64,000 nucleotides of DNA from Parapedobacter tibetensis (GCF_024704835.1 NZ_JAMXBE010000014.1:1-64000); one strand, 5' to 3'. Positions 18,754 to 29,037 are shown, counted from the stretch's first letter. Made by a program: numbers and translations. The notes: generated by a model from the letters alone, not told the origin.

Positions 18754-19960
18754 GGAAATGATAAAAACAGGAAAAATTGCCCCTTTATACCTAGGGTGCG
18801 TGTTGTTGGTTTGTGCAATGACAGCCTGTAAGGTTCAGCACAGGCAGGGCGTAAGTGGAGAAGAAGTGAAGTTTACAAAAACAACGCTTACAACCGAGTT
18901 CATTTCAGAAGGCGTTGCCGTCGGAGATGTCAACAACGACGGTGCCGTGGATATCATAGCTGGTGCGCGATGGTTTGAAGGGCCCGACTGGGAGCGTGTC
19001 CATGATATCTATCCCGAACCGCAGAAGTTTGATGGAACTACAGGTTACAGCAATTCGATGTTGAATTTCACCATCGATGTGGACCAGGATGGGCGGATGG
19101 ATTACATCCGGGTGGATTTCCCGGGTAAGGAGATTTGGTGGTACCAGAATCCCGGTGACACTGGAGGATACTGGCAACGACATGTCATCACCGAAGCAGC
19201 CGCTAATGAGTCGCCGGCTTTTGTCGACATCGATGGGGATGGCCGTCCGGATATCCTCTGTGCCGATCCCAATACAAAGGAGATGGTTTGGTTCCGATGC
19301 CCGGATGAAAAAGGCAATATCGAATGGATACGTCATGTAATCAGTGAAAGGGGGGCACCGGGAACGGATGTTTTTTCGCATGGACTCGGTTTCGGCGATG
19401 TAAATGGTGATGGGCGGGGCGATGTGGTCTCCATGCATGGTTGGTGGGAAGCGCCAGCCGACCCCAAGCAGCTGCATTGGACATTCCATGAAGCTGACCT
19501 TGGTGAGGATTGTGCCCAGATACACGTGATGGATGTAAACGGGGACGGATATCCGGATGTCATCAGCTCGTCGGCACACCGATTTGGGATGTGGTGGCAT
19601 GAGCAGGGCCGGGATGAGGAAGGCAACACGACCTGGCATACCCATGAAATCACCGGTGATTTTTCCCAGACACATGCGTTGTCCTTGGTGGATATCAATG
19701 GCGATGGTAATTTGGACCTGGTGAGTGGCATGCGTTATTTTGCCCATATGGGAAACGATCCGGGTGAATTGAATGACCCAGTGATTTTCTGGCTGGAATT
19801 TGTACCGGGAGAGACCCCCATCTGGATACCCCACATCATCGACAATGCCTCTGGGGTTGGGGTGGACAATGCGGTACAGGACATTAACGGAAATGGTTTG
19901 CTGGATATCGCGATTGCCAACAAGAAAGGCGTTTTCTATTTCGAACGTGTGGCACGGTAA
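18740..19960 (+). CDS. FG-GAP/VCBS-repeat lipoprotein
   Basis: 406 residues from the ATG at 18740, preceded by a full AGGAGG seven bases upstream and overlapping the previous gene by 14 bases; another ATG at 18758 is possible. The lipoprotein signal ends in AMTAC. The body is a seven-bladed propeller of FG-GAP/VCBS repeats with calcium-type loops such as DVNNDGAVD, DIDGDGRPD, DVNGDGYPD and DINGDGNLD. Repeats of this kind bind calcium; some relatives bind or act on glycans. Overlap with the cupredoxin-dehydrogenase implies translational coupling and a joint function. Its 3' end overlaps the convergent protease gene by 25 bases. Confidence 0.85.
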   Translation: MENDKEMIKTGKIAPLYLGCVLLVCAMTACKVQHRQGVSGEEVKFTKTTLTTEFISEGVAVGDVNNDGAVDIIAGARWFEGPDWERVHDIYPEPQKFDGTTGYSNSMLNFTIDVDQDGRMDYIRVDFPGKEIWWYQNPGDTGGYWQRHVITEAAANESPAFVDIDGDGRPDILCADPNTKEMVWFRCPDEKGNIEWIRHVISERGAPGTDVFSHGLGFGDVNGDGRGDVVSMHGWWEAPADPKQLHWTFHEADLGEDCAQIHVMDVNGDGYPDVISSSAHRFGMWWHEQGRDEEGNTTWHTHEITGDFSQTHALSLVDINGDGNLDLVSGMRYFAHMGNDPGELNDPVIFWLEFVPGETPIWIPHIIDNASGVGVDNAVQDINGNGLLDIAIANKKGVFYFERVAR

Positions 19961-20391
19961 ACCACACGTTCGCGAAGTTTCAATATGTGTTTCCTGTAGT
20001 CGATGACCGCACCATAGCGCTTCAGGATATCCCCTCCGATGACACCGATAACAGGGTCGATATCCAACTGCTGGTAGGCATAGTTGATGGTTGATAGATC
20101 CAACACGGCCACTTCGAATTTTTTGAGGTGGAGGCCACCCAGCAGGAGGTCGGGTACGGTGAGCACAAAACTTTGCATCGACGTGGTTCCCAATCCGGTA
20201 GAGACCATGTCGGTATGCTGCAGTTCCATGTCCTCGTGGAGGTAGGCCTCCACGGTAGCCTTGTCAAATACGGTCTTGGACGCACCGGTATCCAAGACCG
20301 CGTTGAATGGTTTGCCAAAGACAACGACTTCCAACAAGAGGTGGAAGCCATCGTCCTGCAAGTTCAGTAAGGTCAACGGAACATCAACCAT
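19936..20391 (-). CDS. Clan AA retropepsin-like aspartic protease
   Basis: 151 residues from the ATG at 20391; the longer open frame runs back into mdh and is not needed. The protease core has VLDTGASKTVF (catalytic Asp34) and a second glycine-rich segment VIGGDILKRYGAVIDY, which matches the flap and fold of single-domain retropepsin-like proteases that act as dimers. There is no signal peptide or membrane segment, so it is likely cytosolic. It starts 5 bases after the mdh stop and is probably co-transcribed with it. The target is unknown. Confidence 0.8.
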   Translation of the reverse strand: MVDVPLTLLNLQDDGFHLLLEVVVFGKPFNAVLDTGASKTVFDKATVEAYLHEDMELQHTDMVSTGLGTTSMQSFVLTVPDLLLGGLHLKKFEVAVLDLSTINYAYQQLDIDPVIGVIGGDILKRYGAVIDYRKHILKLRERVVYRATRSK

Positions 20392-20396
20392 CGATT

Positions 20397-21335
20397 TTAG
20401 CGTGTTCCGATTTCTTTCAGTACATTGTTCATGGTACGTACAGCATCTGCGCTTTTGGTAAAGGCCGCTTTTTCGGTTTCGTCTAGGGGGAGTTCGAGAA
20501 TGCGCTCCCACCCGTTTTTGCCAAGGATGACGGGCACCCCAAGGTTGATGTCCTGCTGGCCGTATTCGCCATCCAGGTAAACGGATGCTGTAAAGAGTTT
20601 CTTTTGGTCGCGCACAATGCTTTCTACCACAGCGGCACTGGAAGCACCTGGGGCATACCAAGCCGAAGTACCAATGAGCTTAGTAAGCGTAGCACCACCA
20701 ACCATGGTGTCGGCAACGATTTGTTGTTGCTCTTCTTCTGACAGGAATTCGGTCACCGGCAGGCTGTTCCAGGTGGCGTGCTTGATCAGCGGAATCATGG
20801 TGGTATCACCATGGCCACCGATAACAATGGCATTGAGGTCGGCAGGAGAGGCGCCGAGCCGTAGGCTCAGCTGGTACCTGAAGCGGGAGGAATCCAATGT
20901 GCCGCCCATACCGATAATGCGGTTTTTGGCTAAGCCCGTGGCTTTCAGCGCCAAGTAAGTCATGGTATCCATCGGATTGGATACCACCACAAGGATGATC
21001 TCGGGTGAATATTTTAGCAAGTTCTCAGCTACGGTACGTACGATGGTTGCATTCGTGCCGATAAGCTCTTCCCGGGTCATTCCCGGTTTGCGCGGGATAC
21101 CGGAAGTAATGACGGCTACTGAAGAGCCCGCTGTTTGGCTATAATCGTTGGTTACCCCTGTAATCTTGGAATCGAAACCGAGCAATGCGGCAGTTTGTGA
21201 AATATCCTGAGCTTTGCCTTCGGCAAGTCCCTCCTTGATGTCTAGCAATATGACTTCTTCGGCAAGCTCCTTACGGACAATATTGTCAGCAGTAGTGGCG
21301 CCCACAGCTCCGGCACCTACGACAGTTATCTTCAT
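20397..21335 (-). CDS. mdh: Malate dehydrogenase
   Basis: 312 residues, of the lactate-dehydrogenase-like MDH type common in bacteria. It has the N-terminal NAD loop VVGAGAVGATTA, the substrate loop IPRKPGMTREEL with its arginines, NPMDTMTYLA, and the catalytic histidine in GGHGDTTMIPL. It interconverts malate and oxaloacetate with NAD in the citric acid cycle. The length is normal. A convergent terminator-like hairpin lies between it and the tamL stop. Confidence 0.96.
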   Translation of the reverse strand: MKITVVGAGAVGATTADNIVRKELAEEVILLDIKEGLAEGKAQDISQTAALLGFDSKITGVTNDYSQTAGSSVAVITSGIPRKPGMTREELIGTNATIVRTVAENLLKYSPEIILVVVSNPMDTMTYLALKATGLAKNRIIGMGGTLDSSRFRYQLSLRLGASPADLNAIVIGGHGDTTMIPLIKHATWNSLPVTEFLSEEEQQQIVADTMVGGATLTKLIGTSAWYAPGASSAAVVESIVRDQKKLFTASVYLDGEYGQQDINLGVPVILGKNGWERILELPLDETEKAAFTKSADAVRTMNNVLKEIGTR

Positions 21336-21418
21336 GGTTGTTATTAGTTGGATTTGACTATTAATTATCGAACGGTAGCTAAGGTAGGAATTATTTAGGA
21401 ATAAAGATAAAAGGAGTA

Positions 21419-21440
21419 GGGATTAAGGATCCTTATTCCC
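21419..21440 (-). terminator. Hairpin directly after the tamL stop
   Basis: GGGATTAAG and CTTATTCCC flank GATC with one mismatch, directly adjoining the tamL stop codon. On the minus strand it is followed by TACTCCTTTTATC, a poor U-run. Probable 3' end of the tamB-tamL unit. Confidence 0.4.
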
Positions 21441-23756
21441 TTAGAACGGATATCCAATTGCCAAATTAAACACGAGGTTATTCCGGCGCCAATCTCGATT
21501 ACCGAAATTAATCTCATCAAGCACCCAGCGTTCACCCTTCGCCCGATATGGGATCCGCAATGGCATGGCCAGATCCGTACGGATAATCAGGTAAGTAAAG
21601 TCGAATCGCAGGCCGACACCGGCCCCCACGGCTAACTCGTTGATGAATTCCCGGCTGAACTTTGCCCCGGGTTTGTTTTCATCCGTGTTTTGCAGCCAGA
21701 TATTTCCGGCATCCACAAATAGGGCCCAATTGACTACACTGGCCAGTTTGGCCCGATATTCTGTATTGAATTCAATCTTGATATCACCAGTTTGGTCTGC
21801 GAAGAAATTATCCTCACCATAAAACTCTGGCGTATAGGAGCCAGGGCCGAGTGCCCTTGCCCTAAATGCTCGTAAGCCATTGGGCCCACCCATGAAATAT
21901 TGCTTTAAATAAGGAAGCATGCGTGAATTGCCATACGAATAGCCAAAACCTGCGATGGCCCGGGAAGCCAATTGTGAGTTTTTCCCCAATCGCATGTAAT
22001 GCCGCACATCCCCCTCGATTTTTACATACTGCGAGAAGTTGGTGCCGAAAACTTGGTATACACGTCCTTCGTTGATGTTGGCGCCGCGGATCAACCCATA
22101 AAGGTTGGCTGATAAATCCAAGCCGCCTTTAAAATAATAGGTGTGTTGGCGGCTGGTTTCCATGGTGTTGGTATACGTAAAATTATAATTCGGCCCAAAG
22201 GTTAATTGGGGCTCTATGGCATGCCTCAGGGGAGGCACGGTATCCATCTGTGCCCGGTAGGAATCCGTAATGTTGCGGGGCTGCACATACGCCACTTCCA
22301 GTACATCCAGATCGTGTTCCTTTTGGAGCGTTTCTTTCCAGACATAGCCGTATGAAAACCGCATGGAATTGAGGCTATAGGCGGTTCGCCTGTTGAGATA
22401 CTCATAGCCCGTCCTGAAATACGTGCGCGGTACGAACCGCCGGGTGGGCTGCCACTTAAATGGAGCGATCATACGGGGGAACGAAAGGGTGGCCTCTATA
22501 CCGTACCGATAGAAACTTGAGTTGAGATTGACATTACCCCCTGTTTGGGTCTCAAAGCCGCCATATACGGTAAAGGTGAGCAACTCGGCACTCTTGAATG
22601 CGTTGCGGTGTTGCCAATTGACGTTCACCTCCGATCCGTTGTAAACTGATGCTGTTTTGCCAAGCAGTTCTACCCGCAGCCCATGCTTGGGCATAGGGGT
22701 CAGGTAATAGTGTACATCAAGCAGGTTGGTTTTCCCCGAGTCCACTTCCACGAAATCATTCCTGACAAACCTGAAGCTGCCCATACCCACCAACTGGCTA
22801 ATGGTTTGATTGTGGCTGTTGCGGTTATATAGGTCACCTTTATGGAAAAACATGGTCCGCGATATGGCAAACCTGCGGAATGTGATATCCGGATCAATGA
22901 AATAATATTGCCCATTGTAGAGCTGGGCATTTCTTATCGAACCACGCTGGTAACCACGCTGCGTAAGGGTATAATTGGGGAATATATAGATGTTGTTGAT
23001 GGTATAGGGTTTCTTTGCCCGAGCAGGTGTTTCGCCTTTCACCGTCACATAGAGGTCAACATGGTGGTTGCTCGACGTACTGTCCACCTCAATCAACAGA
23101 TGATCTGGACTAAAATAGTAATATCCCTTGTTTTTGAGATGATTATCAATCCGTTCACGCTCGGCAATGATGTTGTCCAGGTTATATGGCCTGTCAACTT
23201 GGAGCAACGAACCGGGTTCGGATGCCTTGATGGCTTTGCCCAGCTCACTGCTATCCACCTCAAACGTCACGGATTTTATGCGATAGATGATACGTGGGGT
23301 AGCTGTATAGGTGACCGTGGCTTTACGGTTGGAAATGCTGGTGTCTGAACTGACTTCGGCATTGAAGAAGCCCAAGTTTTCCAGCCGGTTCCGGAGCACA
23401 TTCTGGTTATATTCCCGGTTGACACCACTTAATAGTACCGGAGGTTCACCAGCCTTATTCTTCATCCAGGCTTTGAGACCGCGGTCACTTTTCGGTTCCC
23501 CAGCGATGTTATAGATGTATAGTTTGGTCCGCAGGCCTAAGAATTTTTTGTTGACTTTCGGACGCAACAGCTCTTCGAGGTTAGTGGTCAACGGCTCGAT
23601 ATACTGCTCCGGGATGGTATCCGTATCGATTTCTACTTCCCCTTTTACATAGAGATGTTCTCCTTCAGGCAAGTATTTGATATTGCTACAGCTGGCTAGG
23701 CACCATACCGTGGCAACGACGTAGACCATATGTAATAATCCATGCCTAGTGTTCAT
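21441..23756 (-). CDS. tamL: TamL: lipoprotein-type TamA/BamA-family outer membrane assembly protein
   Basis: 771 residues from the ATG at 23756, which directly starts a lipoprotein signal (CLASC, Cys 23); an upstream in-frame ATG at 23798 lies within tamB and is less likely. It has N-terminal POTRA-like domains and a C-terminal 16-strand BamA-type barrel (GPNGLRAFRARALGPGSY). In Bacteroidota the TamA counterpart is lipidated and called TamL; it works with TamB in outer-membrane protein insertion or lipid transfer. The start overlaps the tamB 3' end by 11 bases, indicating an operon. Confidence 0.88.
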   Translation of the reverse strand: MNTRHGLLHMVYVVATVWCLASCSNIKYLPEGEHLYVKGEVEIDTDTIPEQYIEPLTTNLEELLRPKVNKKFLGLRTKLYIYNIAGEPKSDRGLKAWMKNKAGEPPVLLSGVNREYNQNVLRNRLENLGFFNAEVSSDTSISNRKATVTYTATPRIIYRIKSVTFEVDSSELGKAIKASEPGSLLQVDRPYNLDNIIAERERIDNHLKNKGYYYFSPDHLLIEVDSTSSNHHVDLYVTVKGETPARAKKPYTINNIYIFPNYTLTQRGYQRGSIRNAQLYNGQYYFIDPDITFRRFAISRTMFFHKGDLYNRNSHNQTISQLVGMGSFRFVRNDFVEVDSGKTNLLDVHYYLTPMPKHGLRVELLGKTASVYNGSEVNVNWQHRNAFKSAELLTFTVYGGFETQTGGNVNLNSSFYRYGIEATLSFPRMIAPFKWQPTRRFVPRTYFRTGYEYLNRRTAYSLNSMRFSYGYVWKETLQKEHDLDVLEVAYVQPRNITDSYRAQMDTVPPLRHAIEPQLTFGPNYNFTYTNTMETSRQHTYYFKGGLDLSANLYGLIRGANINEGRVYQVFGTNFSQYVKIEGDVRHYMRLGKNSQLASRAIAGFGYSYGNSRMLPYLKQYFMGGPNGLRAFRARALGPGSYTPEFYGEDNFFADQTGDIKIEFNTEYRAKLASVVNWALFVDAGNIWLQNTDENKPGAKFSREFINELAVGAGVGLRFDFTYLIIRTDLAMPLRIPYRAKGERWVLDEINFGNRDWRRNNLVFNLAIGYPF

Positions 23757-26700
23757 CGGTGCTCCTTTCTTCCAACACGAGGTTTTCCTCCCTTTCATTG
23801 CGCATTGCCGTATTTTTCAATTTGGATTCGCTTGGATTTGGCTGTCCATTGTTTGACTGTCCATTGTTTTGCTGTTCTCCTCGGCTTTCCCTACGTTTCC
23901 TTAGTCTTTCCCTGAATTCAGGATCGTTGCGTTCCAAGCTGTCCAGTATGACCCGCCGCACACTGTCGCGGTACGCTGTGTCTGTTTCCATCCGTTCCAC
24001 ATCCCATCGTCTCCTGAAACTACGGCTTTCCGTATTGTACTCATCGGCAAGCCGATCCGCACTCATGAATATTTCCTTGAATTCATTATAGTCCATATTG
24101 ATGATGAAGCCAAGGCCTGTTTCTACGAACTGTCCTTGGAGGGTCACCTGGTACTGGTTTTTGCGATATGCCCGCAGTAGGTATCGCCCATCCTTTGACA
24201 GTTGGTAGTCTATTGAAATATCGCCAGCAATATTGGTCGTTTGTTCCCCTGGCCGTGCATTCCCCTCCAATTCGAAATTGGAGCCAACGGTTACTTTGAG
24301 CCGATCATTGAATAGCATTTTAGACACACCGATATTGAGGTCTGTCCGGTTTTGGCCCGATCCTGTCGAGTAATCTTCAGCCGATTGCAAATCAAAATCC
24401 AGCTCCACGCCTTGGATGAGGTCGCCAGCCAACCGGTTGAGCTGGGCGCTCAGCAATGAGCTGACACTATTTCGTGCAAGGGCTTCGGCGCCGCCTCCGG
24501 TAAGGCTTTCAAAGGGGTTCGCGGCCATGAAACGTCCCAGCACAATCAACGCGAACACCTGTTTGTTCATTTCGGATTCGTTTTCCCGTAGCTGGTTTAA
24601 TCCGGTATTGACTTTGCCGGCCACATCTTGTGATACCATGGCATTGTTTTCATCCAAATTGATGTCAAAGCCAAGTTTAGGTTGGAACATCTGCTCGGAT
24701 ATGCGTAAGACTACATCAAACGGAACACGTTGTTTGTACACATTGGGCCGTTCGGCCCCGATTTGATTTTGTACCAATTCCAATGTAGGAGCTTTCAGCT
24801 TATATACGGCTGTGATGTCCAAGCGAGCATCCATGGGATCGCCGGACCATGTGATGGTACTGCCTTGTCTGAACTGGAAAACACGTTTCACGGGACCAAA
24901 GGAAAAGGAATAATTGCCATCATTGACGGTGTAGGTGCCACTCAACATAATTTGGCCGCTGGGATCGATGCCTGCGTTCAGTTTGGCCTCGCCCTTGATG
25001 GCTAATGCATCCTGGCTACCGGGGTCAATGACAATCGTGAATGCGGCGTCCTTATCGGTTTCAATATTGAGCGACAGGTTTAGCCCTATTAACTTGGTTT
25101 GGGTAAGGGAATCCACTTTTGCGAACACATTCACCTGGGCAGTATCACTTCTATTTACGAACCGGACAATACCTTGTCGGTCTACCATGCCCGGATCTTC
25201 GTTTGGCAGCACGAACGTGACGTCGGTATCGGCATTGACCCGCAATGTGCCGGTTACATTAGGAGCATGCATATCACCTTGGATACGGATATTGCTGGAG
25301 AGGAAAAGCTGTCCGTAATACAGGTCATTATCCTCTTGGGTTGAGTTAAGCACCTGGAACTCATTTGCCGTCAGCGTAAGCCCGAAGAGGTAATCGGTAT
25401 AGGTTTTCGTATTGACCGTGCCATTCAAAACCGCAGTGTTACCCTTGCCATCGGTGAATTGGAAGCGGTTGAAACGCATGCCATTGTCATTGAAATTGAT
25501 GCTTTGTCCATCGATGTTGAATGGAGCGTTGAGCATGGTAACATTGAGGCCGGCATTGTTGAAGTTAAGCGCACCATTAATGAGTGGCTGTTCTGGTGTG
25601 CCTTTTATGTTGAGCTTACCATTGATGGAACCGGTCGCATTCCTGATGTAGCCAAGGCTGAATGCCTCCAACGTATGCATGGAAAGCGAATTGACATCCA
25701 ATGCAAAATCCAATTGCGGTATTACACCAGGTGGGCTGATGTAGTCGCCGACAAGGCTTATTTCATTGCCATTGCCCTTGATGTTGATATCGGCCGCATA
25801 CACGTTTTCACGTTCGTTGTTTACTTTGAGGTTGATGTCGCCAACCGTGTCATTTCCGAAGTAAAAACGGTCTATCGTGATGTCCGAAACAAACACGGGC
25901 GATGTATCAAGCCGGGATACGGTTGCTTTTCCATTGATGCCTCCACCCATACTCAATAATTCGCTTTCAAGCATTTGGCTTAGTGTTTCTATCCTGAAGT
26001 TATTAAAAACCAAGTCAATCGGCGAATTCAAGGTAGAATCTCTAGACTGTATCGCCATTTCTTGCCCACTGTTGCTTAGGATAAATTGATGGGTGATTAG
26101 GCCATCCTTACCAAAAGATATCGCGTTTTCTGGATTTACATCCCATTGTTCATAGTTGAGCATTAATCCATTTTCCAACAAATTGAAAACGAAGTTTCGG
26201 GCATCCACTTTGAGCCCCATTCCGAGGTGGTAGCGTTCCTTATCTGCATTATCCTTAATCCATAATCCAAAATCCAGTTGGTTTTGCTTTACCGTGCCAC
26301 TGAGCAAGGTGTTGATCATCTCGATGTTTCCTACGCCGATCCGGTTGATAAGCGTTGAATAATAGAGGACACTGTCCAGCGTATTGAGGTCAACTGCTAC
26401 ATCGTTGATACGGGTGCCTGCATATACGATAAGGGGAGCGGTGGCTTTCGCTAGCAACATCTTGTCATCGCTATTGAATGAGCCATCGAGGGTGATGTCT
26501 TCCATTTCGGTAAGGTCAGGAAAAAGGCCCTGGATAAACCGAGAACGCGTAAACTGTGCGCTGAAGTCAAAATATTGTGGTGTATATTCAAATTGTGGGG
26601 GTATGGAGTCAGGTTGATAATATACCGCAATGATATCCTGTACAGAAGCGCCCAATTCGCTCAGCTTGAAATCACCCACCATATGGGCATTAAGGAATTC

Positions 26701-29037
26701 GGATTGTAATTGCAGCATATTGGAACCTTCTTCAGCCACAGCCAGAAACTTCACCGTATCGAGTGCATAACGCTCGTCATTGTAGGCTATCGACGAATTG
26801 ACGATAGCTGCTGAGCCATTTAAATAGTCGATATCCGCAGTTTCCATGTCGACCAACATACGCCCATGATAGCGGAGTTCGTCTTTCATCAGGCCAAGGT
26901 TTTTGAGATTGATACTATCAACCATTAGATCCATGGTTACCTTAGGGTATCGGCCCCGCATATTAGCATGCGCATTCAGGTCAAAATCGATGTTGGTATC
27001 GCCACTCACAACCGATGCATTGATATCACCGCCGTTGGCTTTCATATTGATATCAATACCGTTATAGGTATAACCCATTGCTTCCAGGCTGATTAATTTG
27101 CCCTGGATATCCGCTATGGCCGAGGCCGGATCAAAGCCGGTTCCTTTCGCATGCGCTGCGAACGATACCTTGCCTAACACGGAATCCATCTTCATCAACT
27201 GTCCAATGTCGATATCCACGATGCTTATCTGGGCATCGTATACCGTATCCCGTGTTTGCGGATTTATCTGGTAATCGGCATCTATTGTAGCATTGCCCAT
27301 ACTAGTTTGGAGCTGCATGGCCGTACGGAAACCCTGCATGCCACCATTGAACGTACCCGCGAGGTGGATATCGGACGGGAAATTGAGGGTGTCTGGCAAG
27401 AGGCTGCGGGCGATTAATCGATCCAAATCTATTTTTCCGGTGGTCAATTCCTGTAAGTCAAGATCGAGCTGTAGGTTATCGGTATCAGGCAGTCCCTTGA
27501 GGTGGATGCTACCTACGATATGGGTTTTATCGAGTGTCGTCAAGTCCATGTTCTGGATGTGCAGATCGTCAAGGCGACCATCGATTTCCGTGCTGATGTG
27601 GTAAGTATGCTGCCAAATCGGCTTCATGATTTCTATGGTATCCAAATCGGGAACAAAAAACAAGACATCCTCCATGGCGATTTGGCTTTCTTTGATGTCG
27701 GCGGCAAATTGAATACTGCCAAGCGCTTCGGTGATAGTTTCCAGTGAAGGATAAGACACTTTGATGTAGTCTTGTAGTTGCGTGTTGGGTGTTTCGGCGT
27801 AAAGGTTACGTATTTCAACGCCTTGGTTTGTGTAGATCAAATCACCCTTGAACTGATTTAATATAAACCCGCTGCGATCCTTTGCACGCAGTTCACCGAA
27901 ACTTCCACTGATGGAATCTGGGGCGTAATAGAAATCACGGACGTCGCCGTTTACCTCGGTTAACCCCATGTTTCCATAGTCAAAGCCCTTAGCTATGCGA
28001 GGTTGGTTTGCATCTTCATATGCGAAATTGGTGTTCGTAAGTTGTAAGGACGCAGCTTTTAGTTTCCAGTTTGCTGGTTCACTGGCCGATGTGTCACTCG
28101 AAGAAGGAGATGGCTTTACGGCTTGCCCGAAGAAAACACGCGAGTCCGATCCATCCAGATCGATGGATTTCGCATCGATAAGCTCACCGTTTAAGTCCAG
28201 CTTGTTGATATTGGCCAACAGCTTGTTTATTTTAAAACGCGTATCCAATGCGCTGGCCTCGTCTACGTAGCTGAAGTCAATGTTGGTTAGATCTAATCTA
28301 TTAATGTCTATATCTGGAAGCAGTGAACTGGAGGAAGTGTCCATAAGGCCGAAGTCCTCGGCGTCTGGCATTTCCTCAGGCTGGGCCACCGCCCATTGCC
28401 TTATCGATGCGTTCAGGCCATCAATCGTGATGCGCGGTAGGCCGAAACGCATATTGCCTTCAAGGTCAAAGGTCTCGATGCGTGTATCCAAGTGGTTGAG
28501 GTTCACTTCCGCCGCCATCCCGATTATTTCATCCCGATAAAGGAAACGGACACGGTCGAAGTTTACCCTGTCGATATTAAACTTCATGGGTGCGGTGTTG
28601 TCAGCAGGGGAAGGTTCTTGCTGTTCACCCACGAATGCGCGGATGATGTAATCGAAGTTGAATGTGCTATCGGGGAGGGTACGATTTATCTTGGCCGTGA
28701 CACCGTGCAAATCAATTCGGCTGATTTCCACTGTGTTTTTCAGCAATTTCAACATGCTGATGTTTACCCTTAATTTTTCGCCTGCAAGAAGTGTGTCTTG
28801 CGATTGGTCCTCGAAATATACGCCCTCGAGTACGAGCAATTTGGGTAAATCAAGACTTATACGGGCGATACGCACCGGGGTTTTGATTTTATTTTCGACG
28901 TATGAGGTCACTTTTTGCGCCACATAGTTCTGAATGGCGGGGATTCGTATTAAAATGAATAGCAATAATATTAGTCCGATGACACTCCCTATTATCCAAA
29001 GGAGTGTCTTAATCGCTATTCTACCGAGTTTGTTCAA
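23746..29037 (-). CDS. tamB: TamB: inner-membrane-anchored periplasm-spanning translocation/assembly protein
   Basis: 1763 residues. One N-terminal transmembrane helix (residues about 10-30, WIIGSVIGLILLLFILI), then a long, repetitive beta-rich groove region of the AsmA/DUF490 type, with the conserved TamB domain in about the last 450 residues (LALGRF-like word ALIVLGRFMAANP). The tail is charged and low in complexity (RRESRGEQQNNGQSNNGQ). Members of this family bridge the two membranes and are linked to phospholipid transport and outer-membrane protein assembly. It is the first gene of the unit, overlapping tamL. Confidence 0.92.
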   Translation of the reverse strand: MNKLGRIAIKTLLWIIGSVIGLILLLFILIRIPAIQNYVAQKVTSYVENKIKTPVRIARISLDLPKLLVLEGVYFEDQSQDTLLAGEKLRVNISMLKLLKNTVEISRIDLHGVTAKINRTLPDSTFNFDYIIRAFVGEQQEPSPADNTAPMKFNIDRVNFDRVRFLYRDEIIGMAAEVNLNHLDTRIETFDLEGNMRFGLPRITIDGLNASIRQWAVAQPEEMPDAEDFGLMDTSSSSLLPDIDINRLDLTNIDFSYVDEASALDTRFKINKLLANINKLDLNGELIDAKSIDLDGSDSRVFFGQAVKPSPSSSDTSASEPANWKLKAASLQLTNTNFAYEDANQPRIAKGFDYGNMGLTEVNGDVRDFYYAPDSISGSFGELRAKDRSGFILNQFKGDLIYTNQGVEIRNLYAETPNTQLQDYIKVSYPSLETITEALGSIQFAADIKESQIAMEDVLFFVPDLDTIEIMKPIWQHTYHISTEIDGRLDDLHIQNMDLTTLDKTHIVGSIHLKGLPDTDNLQLDLDLQELTTGKIDLDRLIARSLLPDTLNFPSDIHLAGTFNGGMQGFRTAMQLQTSMGNATIDADYQINPQTRDTVYDAQISIVDIDIGQLMKMDSVLGKVSFAAHAKGTGFDPASAIADIQGKLISLEAMGYTYNGIDINMKANGGDINASVVSGDTNIDFDLNAHANMRGRYPKVTMDLMVDSINLKNLGLMKDELRYHGRMLVDMETADIDYLNGSAAIVNSSIAYNDERYALDTVKFLAVAEEGSNMLQLQSEFLNAHMVGDFKLSELGASVQDIIAVYYQPDSIPPQFEYTPQYFDFSAQFTRSRFIQGLFPDLTEMEDITLDGSFNSDDKMLLAKATAPLIVYAGTRINDVAVDLNTLDSVLYYSTLINRIGVGNIEMINTLLSGTVKQNQLDFGLWIKDNADKERYHLGMGLKVDARNFVFNLLENGLMLNYEQWDVNPENAISFGKDGLITHQFILSNSGQEMAIQSRDSTLNSPIDLVFNNFRIETLSQMLESELLSMGGGINGKATVSRLDTSPVFVSDITIDRFYFGNDTVGDINLKVNNERENVYAADINIKGNGNEISLVGDYISPPGVIPQLDFALDVNSLSMHTLEAFSLGYIRNATGSINGKLNIKGTPEQPLINGALNFNNAGLNVTMLNAPFNIDGQSINFNDNGMRFNRFQFTDGKGNTAVLNGTVNTKTYTDYLFGLTLTANEFQVLNSTQEDNDLYYGQLFLSSNIRIQGDMHAPNVTGTLRVNADTDVTFVLPNEDPGMVDRQGIVRFVNRSDTAQVNVFAKVDSLTQTKLIGLNLSLNIETDKDAAFTIVIDPGSQDALAIKGEAKLNAGIDPSGQIMLSGTYTVNDGNYSFSFGPVKRVFQFRQGSTITWSGDPMDARLDITAVYKLKAPTLELVQNQIGAERPNVYKQRVPFDVVLRISEQMFQPKLGFDINLDENNAMVSQDVAGKVNTGLNQLRENESEMNKQVFALIVLGRFMAANPFESLTGGGAEALARNSVSSLLSAQLNRLAGDLIQGVELDFDLQSAEDYSTGSGQNRTDLNIGVSKMLFNDRLKVTVGSNFELEGNARPGEQTTNIAGDISIDYQLSKDGRYLLRAYRKNQYQVTLQGQFVETGLGFIINMDYNEFKEIFMSADRLADEYNTESRSFRRRWDVERMETDTAYRDSVRRVILDSLERNDPEFRERLRKRRESRGEQQNNGQSNNGQPNPSESKLKNTAMRNEREENLVLEERSTDEH

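Noticed and set aside
17452-19834. Minus-strand frames of about 260 and 310 codons opposite the cupredoxin-dehydrogenase and FG-GAP genes
   Set aside because: No recognisable motifs; the plus-strand proteins have signal peptides, ordered domains and coupled starts.
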